Below are positions 30,197 to 35,667 of a DNA stretch of 35,667 nucleotides, piece after piece. The translations under genes and the position numbers were made by a program. The stretch comes from Chara braunii (taxonomy: Eukaryota; Streptophyta; Charophyceae; Charales; Characeae). Each line of letters begins with the position of its first letter. Positions within the stretch are counted from its first letter, which is position 1. A model generated the notes under the pieces. The model did not search any database. It saw only the letters and a list, made by a program, of their open reading frames with translations, and had not been told where the DNA came from. The DNA lies in assembly GCA_003427395.1 (NCBI GenBank), contig BFEA01000135.1, positions 1,342,729-1,378,395 on the forward strand, read 5' to 3'.

Positions 30197-30643
30197 CACA
30201 GCAGGTTCAGCCACCCTGACGACCTGGTGGATCCCCACACAAATAGAGGTCACTCAAGGCAGAGTGCACAACCTTGACCACACAAACCTGGGAGTTTCGG
30301 CCTGGAATTGGTGCTACCCGGAGTGTTGCGCTGCTGTGCTAGCTGAGAAGGAGTGAGTCATGACCGGCCAATCATGACACTGCGGGATCGATATGTAGTT
30401 GCCACGAGCAACAAAAAATTATTGGATATGGGAGATGGTGGGGTTGACAAAGTGACGTTTGCTAAGGCAAATATCGGGTGTCCGGTGACGGACTGTCGGC
30501 ACTCGTGCATTTGTGGCTTGATCGGTGGAAGTTGAAAGAAGTGACATGGTTATGAGAACGGGGTAATGTACTTTCCAGTTGAGCTTGAGTGTACTTGTAA
30601 TCAGGGTTGTCGATCCCCTACCCCGGGGCCCTGGCAGGGGTCC
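30197..30643. other. non-coding spacer between direct repeats
   Basis: No gene is supported. An open frame at 30353-30535 has no recognisable feature. Confidence 0.45.
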
Positions 30644-30687
30644 GGGGGTCCGGGGATGGGCACCCCCAACCCCAGCTCCGGACCCCC
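30644..30687. repeat. 10-bp perfect inverted repeat in GC-rich DNA
   Basis: GGGGGTCCGG (30644-30653) and CCGGACCCCC (30678-30687) pair around a 24-base centre. An A/T-rich run (30691-30740) follows, resembling the tail of a retroposed sequence. Confidence 0.65.
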
Positions 30688-30925
30688 CCCACAAAAAAAA
30701 AAAAAAATAAATAAAAAAAATAAATAAATTAAAAACAAATAGTGGGGGGTGCGCAGCAAGAGCACGCACCCCATGGGCTAAACCCCAAAAATGGGGTTTT
30801 GTGCCGCACCCTGGACCCCCCCCAGGGCCACACCCACCACTAAAGGGACCGGGGTAGCTGCTGGTGTGGGGCCGGGGGCGGGGCAAACAGCCAGCAGGGG
30901 CGGGGTTGAGNGGGGGGGAGAATCC

Positions 30926-31020
30926 CGGGGTCGAACTGTACACATCTGGATGCAGAGAAAACACAGGAAAAAGGAAGGGGTCCGAAAGATGGCGCAGGTC
31001 TGGAAGCTAGTACGTCACAT
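30926..31020 (+). repeat. dispersed direct repeat, copy 2 (~95 bp)
   Basis: Matches 30101-30196, including GTACACATCTGGATGCAGAG and AGTACGTCACAT. The sequences beyond both copies differ, so this is not a simple long duplication. Confidence 0.85.
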
Positions 31021-31221
31021 TCAGACCTCCGTCTTCCGTCAAGAAAACTATGGCACCACACCCGGCCTCATGGGTGTCACCCACCCAGTCAAGAGCCCAA
31101 AGCTTATCACGATAGAGTTTGGACCGGTTGTTGACCCTTTTCTCCCCATCTCTTGAACTCCTCGGTTTCCTTCCTGGACAGACAAACATACGCAATGACC
31201 GATCGAACAAACAGACATTTG

Positions 31222-31711
31222 TCATCGCCATACCACCAACTGGATCCCTAACAACAGACCCTCTCAAGTTATCGTTCCAGGGAGGGTCTCCCTGGGTGCA
31301 CGAAGTTGAGTGCGGGTCAAGCGTTCGTGAACGGGTCAAGCATTCGTGAAACGCTGGACCCTCTCCCCTATCTGTGCCGAAGGGGAAGAGGGTCTGACAT
31401 TTCACAAACGCGGACCCCATGGGGGCACGAAGTGGAGTTGGGGTCCAGCGTTCGTGGAACGCTGGACCCTCTCCCCTACCTGCACCGAAGGAGGAGAGGG
31501 TCCGGTGTTTCGCAAACGCTGGATCCCCACGGGGGCAAGAAGTGGAGCGGGTACTACACCCTTTGCACACAACCTCCCCTGGGCTAGCGCATCGTACTAT
31601 TACAGATACTGTCTGCGCACCACCCACGGGACCAGTCCTTTAAGAAGGGGGAGGGTATCATCGCCACATCACCAACTGGATCCCCTATTAATAGACCCTC
31701 TCTAGTGATCA
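31222..31711 (+). repeat. nested duplication: ~50-bp end repeats around 108-bp units
   Basis: A ~53-base segment with CACCAACTGGATCCC and AGACCCTCTC occurs at 31222-31274 and again at 31658-31711. Between them are two units of 108-base period (starting AACGCTGGACCCTCTCCCCT at 31350 and 31458). Each contains an inverted repeat of the GACCCTCTCCCC / GGGGAAGAGGGTC type. No gene. Confidence 0.75.
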
Positions 31712-32678
31712 GTTTTCCGTCTCACCAACTCCATGACCATCTCGTCTTTTTTTGTCGACTTGATGCCGTGTTTCGTACATAGCTCCCGTAACTGTGATAC
31801 TTTTTGAGCCGAATATTGCCTGGTTACCGCAAGGGTGTAATCCATGAAACCTTCTTTTGAGCATCCCGCAGCGATTCCTTTGTACCCTCCGGTGAGTGGC
31901 GTCTTCGGCTCTAGGGGAGTCTTCTTGGTCGGTGACGTTGGTGTGTTGGACCTCTTAGAGCATCCCCCCTTCTCCGTAGTGCTGGTTAGACCCTTCTTTG
32001 TCATGCTCCTATTGACGTGCTGCTTCTTAGATTGTGTCTTCTTCTTCTCCTCCCTGAGTAGTCTTGCGATCCGCAACGTCTCCTCCTCTGAGTCCGAAGA
32101 GCTAGCAGCTGCTGAGCTGCTACTATCCTTCGTCCCGGACGAAGAGGATCCTATGATCCTCAGGGCGGTCTTCCTCTTCTTAGTTGCTTCTTCGTCTTAC
32201 CTCTTCTCTCATTGTCTTTAAGCTTCACCTTGTTGTAGGCCGATATCTTCAGGCTCGCTTTCTTGGTAGTCCGTTCGAGTTCCTGTTGTCTTATTTCCAG
32301 CTCCTTCGCTCTTGCTGTCGCTTCCTGTTGTTGCTTTCTCCACGTTTGGACAATCTCTGATTGCAGTTGCAGTCCGAGTTCCTCTATTCTTCTAGCCATA
32401 TCCATCTCTCTTCTCTTTTCCTCTTCATCTCTGAGTCTCTGCTGTTCTTCCTCCTCCCTCCGCTTTCTCTCTTCCGCCTTCTCCTTCATCAGGTCTCTCA
32501 CAAAGATATGTATTTCGTCGTCTTGCTGTGCTGGTCTACCTCGTTTGGACCCGCAATCCCGAGCTATGTGTCCGACCTTTCCACACTCGTAGCATTGAGG
32601 TCCGTTCTGTCTTTCTCCCCACTCCCCATTGCCTTCGTTGCTCCCCATGTTGCCGTTATTGTTCCCCGAAACTGCCAT
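31702..32678 (-). pseudogene. CCHC zinc-knuckle / coiled-coil / SAP-like protein, one frameshift
   Basis: The start is the ATG at 32678 (MAVSGNNNGNMGSN). A CCHC knuckle, CYECGKVGHIARDC, at about residues 29-42 suggests RNA or single-strand DNA binding. A long Glu/Arg-rich coiled coil follows (EERKRREEEEQQRLRDEEEK). A one-base loss near 32195 shifts the frame; reading resumes with KRKTALRIIGSSSSG and a Ser/Asp/Glu-rich linker (SSDSEEETLRIARLL). Near the end, SAQKVSQLRELCTKHGIKST resembles a SAP-type DNA-binding helix pair. It stops at 31702-31704. Proteins of this build are common in Chara as far as I recall and are probably the first ORF of a retroelement. No RT is seen downstream. Confidence 0.6.
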
Positions 32679-32811
32679 TGTTGCTCATTCTGTTTTTTTT
32701 CACAAAATAGTCATTCCCCCACACACGGCAGGATCGAGCACTTTACCACTCCCGGGCTACTTCTTCCAATCAAGTGGGGTATGGGAGATGATTAGTTAGA
32801 CTCTCCTCTTT

Positions 32812-33057
32812 CTAAAATCGCCAGATATCCGCGATTTTGCTAACCTCCTGAATCCGTAGTCTACGTCTTTGCCTCAAAACACGAAGTGCTCCCCTGATCC
32901 ACTGCAGGACTGTCCGGCGTATCCTATAGACTTCGGTCCTTGTTCTGGGGTCAGAGATCTGATTCGCGGTTGTGAAGATTGGCCGGAATGTCTGTTGTAC
33001 GTAGTTTTCGAGGAGGTTAACCGGTCTAGCTCGAACGGGCCGGAACGGCTGTATCAC
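32812..33057 (-). CDS. short basic ORF, unknown
   Basis: An 81-codon frame with GTG or TTG-type start only, rich in Arg (VLQWIRGALRVLRQRRRLRI). Composition is more protein-like than random. No recognised domain. It could be part of the same broken retroelement as the zinc-knuckle ORF, or chance. Confidence 0.25.
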   Translation of the reverse strand: MIQPFRPVRARPVNLLENYVQQTFRPIFTTANQISDPRTRTEVYRIRRTVLQWIRGALRVLRQRRRLRIQEVSKIADIWRF

Positions 33058-33118
33058 TAGTCCGTCTTCTTACCTGTCCACAGACTCTACACCTCTCGCA
33101 AACGTTCGATATGGTGGA

Positions 33119-33205
33119 TCATACTGCTAAAGCGAGAATCAAGAAACCAAATCCTATCATCATAAGTCCAGAACCAAAAAGTACTTCCCGAAGTGCTCCT
33201 CTCAT
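33119..33205 (-). CDS. 28-codon ORF with a membrane-helix-like segment
   Basis: ATG at 33205, TGA at 33119-33121. The peptide begins MRGALREVLFGSG and continues with a ~17-residue hydrophobic run (LMMIGFGFLILALAV), a typical single membrane span preceded by basic residues. After the TGA the same frame encodes a Cys cluster (CERCRVCG). It may be an exon or fragment of a longer gene. Chance cannot be excluded. Confidence 0.25.
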   Translation of the reverse strand: MRGALREVLFGSGLMMIGFGFLILALAV

Positions 33206-33485
33206 TCTAGATGGTGCTAATCCGATATCTCTCCCGACTATCTAGGTTAGTACTCTGCTTGAATGACCGACAAACATATCTCACAGCCACCTTGAAGTTC
33301 GAAATACTCCAGTTACTGTGTTCCCAAGAGTGGCAGACTGCGGCTACAGCCTGTTAGGAAGGGCACAGTAATACACAGAGTAAAGCACAATGTGAACTTA
33401 GACCCGAAACACAAGCTTTGAACAAACCAGCCAAAGGTACGTCTACAAATCAAACCAAAAAAACAACCAATGGCTCGTTCAACCT

Positions 33486-33656
33486 TCAGAACCAAACATC
33501 ACGAGTCACTTCAAGCATGCCTTCGGCCCTTTGTATCACCATAGCCAGCATCTTCCCGAACTCGACATTGCAGATCCAGCTACCGGTTTCGTCCGTCCGC
33601 GCGAACTCGTCAGGTAGGTACGCTACTGAGAGCGTTGTAGTCGAAAGAGAGGCCAC
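33486..33656 (-). CDS. 56-codon protein-like fragment
   Basis: The stop-to-stop frame contains YLPDEFARTDETGSWICN and EFGKMLAMVIQRAEGMLE, an amphipathic, protein-like pattern. There is no good ATG at the start. It lies just inside a possible PBS, next to a GTGAGT donor-like site at 33660-33655. It could be the start of a gag or an exon. Unrecognised. Confidence 0.3.
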   Translation of the reverse strand: MASLSTTTLSVAYLPDEFARTDETGSWICNVEFGKMLAMVIQRAEGMLEVTRDVWF

Positions 33657-33720
33657 TCACCTCGCCTCTCGTACCTTTATCGTGTCTGAGACCTGTCTAC
33701 TTCGTGGTCGGAGCGTGTGC

Positions 33721-33731
33721 CTCTGATACCA
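33721..33731 (-). promoter_or_regulatory. possible PBS, initiator-tRNA-Met type (11 bases)
   Basis: Plus-strand CTCTGATACCA is complementary to TGGTATCAGAG. The twelfth base of the usual motif does not match. It lies upstream, on the minus strand, of the short ORFs and the zinc-knuckle ORF, as expected for a retroelement leader. Confidence 0.4.
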
Positions 33732-34164
33732 AAATAATAAAATATAATAAAAAGTACGAGCTTACCGAAAAATCGTGCCTAAGAACTAAGAAATAAAGGC
33801 GCGTGTCTGCCTATAATCCTCTTGGTCGGTTACCCCTAGGGACCGCGTGTCGATGTCAGGGAGCAGCAGACCAACAAAATAGAAAACTAAATAGACCGTA
33901 TTCGCACGAAGCATCTACCTACCCGGAAAATTCAAATACGCGAATCAAAAATTGCTTCGTATCATCACTTGCTACGAAGTCATCTAGTCTCAAACCTGGT
34001 GCACATACATTTCTTCCTCTCCTGCGTGAACCGTTTTTAGTCAGAACTCCACACTGAGGTTCTCTGGCAAGTGTCCGTAGGTTCCCACGGTACGATCCTG
34101 GCCCTCTTTTTCCACGCGTATTGGAAGCCGATGTAGAAAGTCTTTAGTAGAGGTTCCCCCGTAA
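33732..34164 (-). other. non-coding stretch, possible LTR
   Basis: If the PBS at 33721 is real, this would be the LTR end. It is AT-rich next to the PBS and otherwise has no supported feature or clear terminus. Confidence 0.3.
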
Positions 34165-34185
34165 CCTTGGCCAACTTGGCCAAGG
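34165..34185. repeat. 10-bp palindrome with one-base centre
   Basis: CCTTGGCCAA and TTGGCCAAGG flank a single C. It adjoins the (AG)41 tract. Confidence 0.8.

Positions 34186-34188
<3 letters not shown>

Positions 34189-34270
<82 letters not shown>
34189..34270 (+). repeat. (AG)41 microsatellite
   Basis: An uninterrupted AG run of 82 bases. The Arg-Glu and Leu-Ser open frames across it are artefacts. Confidence 0.98.
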
Positions 34271-34274
<4 letters not shown>

Positions 34275-34583
34275 GTGGGAGAGGGACTTACAAGAGAAGT
34301 GGTACATTGCCAGTCGAAACGGGGCTGGACGATGGTTGCCTGGGAAGGCAGCAGTTTCCCAAACGATTTGGAACGGCCAGTGCCCTGTGCCACCCACTGT
34401 CCCAAACAAAGTGAACCGGCCCTGTCTGAGCTGCCGTCCTGAGTTTTAACCGCCATTTTGGACTCACGATGGAACAGACCTGCCGATAGCAGTTTTTTTG
34501 CCTACTAGAAAAGGGGCTCAATCCTCACACTTGATTCTTGACTGAGAAAAGTACTTGCCCCAAAAGAAAGACGATGTATTCAA
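34271..34583. other. non-coding stretch
   Basis: About 310 bases with no supported gene or clear repeat. Confidence 0.45.
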
Positions 34584-34728
34584 GGGACGCTGGACCCGGT
34601 TTCCAGCAGGTGATGCTCCCCACCAATAGATGGAGCGGCCCACCCGGCAAAGCCTCAGTCCTGGTGGTTCTCTTACCACCACTGGGATAGAGGCCTTGCA
34701 AAGGGACATTCGAAAAAAAAAAAAAAAA
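34584..34728 (+). mobile_element. SINE-like copy 5, plus orientation, with A16 tail
   Basis: The core begins GGGACGCTGGACCCGGTTTC and includes TGCTCCCCACCAATAGATGG. About 75 bases of body follow, and then an A16 run at 34713-34728. This copy is opposite to the others and shows directly the order core-body-oligo(A). Confidence 0.7.
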
Positions 34729-34825
34729 GCCCGTGGTGGGGGTTGTGCAATAAAGGAGAGGATGGGGAAAAGTGAGTTTGGAGAGGAAGATAAGGAACAC
34801 CATACGATTGACAAAGCTGATGACT

Positions 34826-35248
34826 CTCAGGGCATACTCACACAGCGACCCCAAATCCGCAAAATATGTGGATTTGGGAATGCCCGATTTGAGGTTTTGG
34901 GCATGGTTCACGTCACACTGCTGTACCTTTTCATATGGGACAAGGTCGCAGCCGTCTGGAGAAATGGGGATTTGGTACTTGGCTGGTCACACGGCACCTT
35001 TCACCAATTGTGCAAGAACTTTTGTGAACGAATTTTTGTCAATTCTTGAAGAAAATGCAAAAAAAAAAGGGATTTTGCGGTCACCTCCAGAGGTGACCGC
35101 AAAATCCCTTGCCCCGCGGCTTCCCAGGCCGCTGACAAATGGACACTGGAATAGTACATTTGCGAATTTGGTAGATCCGTGTGACCGGCCTTTTCCCCTT
35201 TTTTTTGGGATTTTGGGCTTATAGGTCCCCGTGTGAGTGTGCCCTCAG
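34826..35248. mobile_element. ~420-bp MITE-like foldback element
   Basis: The left end CTCAGGGCATACTCACACAG (34826-34850 in full) and right end 35224-35248 are inverted copies matching at about 21 of 25 positions. The next inner parts also pair roughly (CCCAAATCC against GGGATTTTGGG). The centre holds a perfect 21-bp hairpin at 35067-35110. The open frame through it has no recognised domain. Confidence 0.65.
35067..35110. repeat. 21-bp perfect hairpin inside the foldback element
   Basis: The arm AAGGGATTTTGCGGTCACCT (plus C) is mirrored exactly after a CA centre. A transcript through here would form a near-perfect duplex of the size used by small-RNA pathways. Confidence 0.9.
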
Positions 35249-35283
35249 TGAGGTTTTGATGCGCCAAATCATCATGGTTTGCT

Positions 35284-35330
35284 TTTTTTTTTTCCCCAAT
35301 GATATTCCTTTTTTTTTTTTTTTTTTTTTC
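35284..35330. repeat. oligo(T) runs
   Basis: T runs at 35284-35293 and 35309-35329 lie between the foldback element and the last SINE-like copy. They may be tails of older retroposed copies. Confidence 0.7.
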
Positions 35331-35381
35331 TCCTAGCTGTGCAGTCAATGCCCTCAAATGTGAATCAATGCTCCTTGACTT

Positions 35382-35565
35382 CTTTTTTTTTTTTTTTTTT
35401 TTTTTCTTTTTTTTTTTTTCTTTTTTCTTTTTTTTTTCAAAAAATCAACCTCCGAGGGTGCTTGAGGTGCCGGTAGGAGCAGTCACCTCTAGCTGGTCCG
35501 GTGTAGGCTCCATCTCTTGGTGGGGAGCAGCACCTGCTGGGAATCGGGCCCAGCTTCCCTTCTTA
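35382..35565 (-). mobile_element. SINE-like copy 6
   Basis: A long T-rich run (35382-35437) is followed by about 80 bases of body and the core at 35516-35560, with GTGGGGAGCAGCACCTGCTG and GGGCCCAGC. On the minus strand: core, body, oligo(A). Confidence 0.7.
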
Positions 35566-35602
35566 CATATGGCTTAAAATCTCAGATATTGTACATTGGT
35601 AC

Positions 35603-35667
35603 CTTAAACCACCAGTACCTCGCTCAGCTATCGGCCGCGGGCACTCCCGTATACGCGCCGCAGCCCT
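35603..35667. mobile_element. CTTAAACC-family foldback element, copy 3, left end only
   Basis: CTTAAACCACCAGTAC at 35603-35618 equals the terminal repeat of the elements at 20563 and 23746. The DNA beyond is GC-rich as in copy 1. The window ends before the other terminus. Confidence 0.6.

Noticed and set aside
34167-34456. Arg-Glu and Leu-Ser repeat proteins
   Set aside because: Product of the (AG)41 tract.

Overview
This is a piece of a large, repeat-filled eukaryotic nuclear genome with plant-like transposable elements. The best guess is a charophyte alga such as Chara. The basis is: two Ty3/gypsy retrotransposons whose gag, pol and third-ORF sequences resemble families I remember from Chara; a primer binding site (PBS) matching plant tRNA-Asp; an Ulp1-like protease of the sort often carried by plant transposons; and dense foldback elements and microsatellites. 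The assignment rests on recall, not on a search. I see no tRNA or rRNA gene, no CRISPR array, no bacterial operon and no clearly intact host gene.

Layout. (1) 1-~10860, minus strand: a decayed gypsy element A, read right to left as LTR (9670 upward), PBS (9651-9669), gag (9351-7186), protease, RT/RNase H, integrase (to 2775), and a third gag-like, Glu/Pro-rich ORF (2609 to the window edge). It carries 11 in-frame stops, ten of them TAG, and about eight frameshifts. (2) 11500-~15540, plus strand: remains of a second gypsy element B, with a gag N-terminus, then RNase H, integrase and a chromodomain tail (a chromovirus). The RT is deleted. Small hairpin units of one family lie before its gag and again at 15575-15960. 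(3) 16000-19200: purine-rich DNA, G-rich tandem repeats, an LTR/PBS(iMet) remnant, and SINE-like copies with oligo(T) tails that have partly become tandem repeats. (4) 19690-23940: a dense cluster of MITE-like foldback elements of at least three families, with more SINE-like copies and an (AT)37 tract. (5) 24400-24620: a telomere-like GGGGTAA array broken by an assembly gap. (6) 24793-28261, minus strand: an apparently intact Ulp1/C48 protease ORF, preceded by a broken unknown gene. (7) 28262-31700: mostly non-coding, with direct and tandem duplications. (8) 31702-33731, minus strand: a CCHC zinc-knuckle/coiled-coil/SAP-like ORF with one frameshift, several unexplained short ORFs upstream, and a possible iMet PBS. 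(9) 34165-35667: an (AG)41 tract, two SINE-like copies, a foldback element with a 21-bp perfect inner hairpin, and the left end of another foldback element.

How the parts relate. Almost everything is mobile DNA in decay. The retroelement genes would have acted together (gag shell; protease, RT, RNase H and integrase for replication and insertion) but none is intact. The SINE-like and MITE-like families have no enzymes of their own here and would have relied on partners elsewhere. The observations most worth follow-up are the third ORF of element A, the TAG-dominated stops, the oligo(A)-tailed SINE-like family, the foldback families with shared ends, and the Ulp1 locus.
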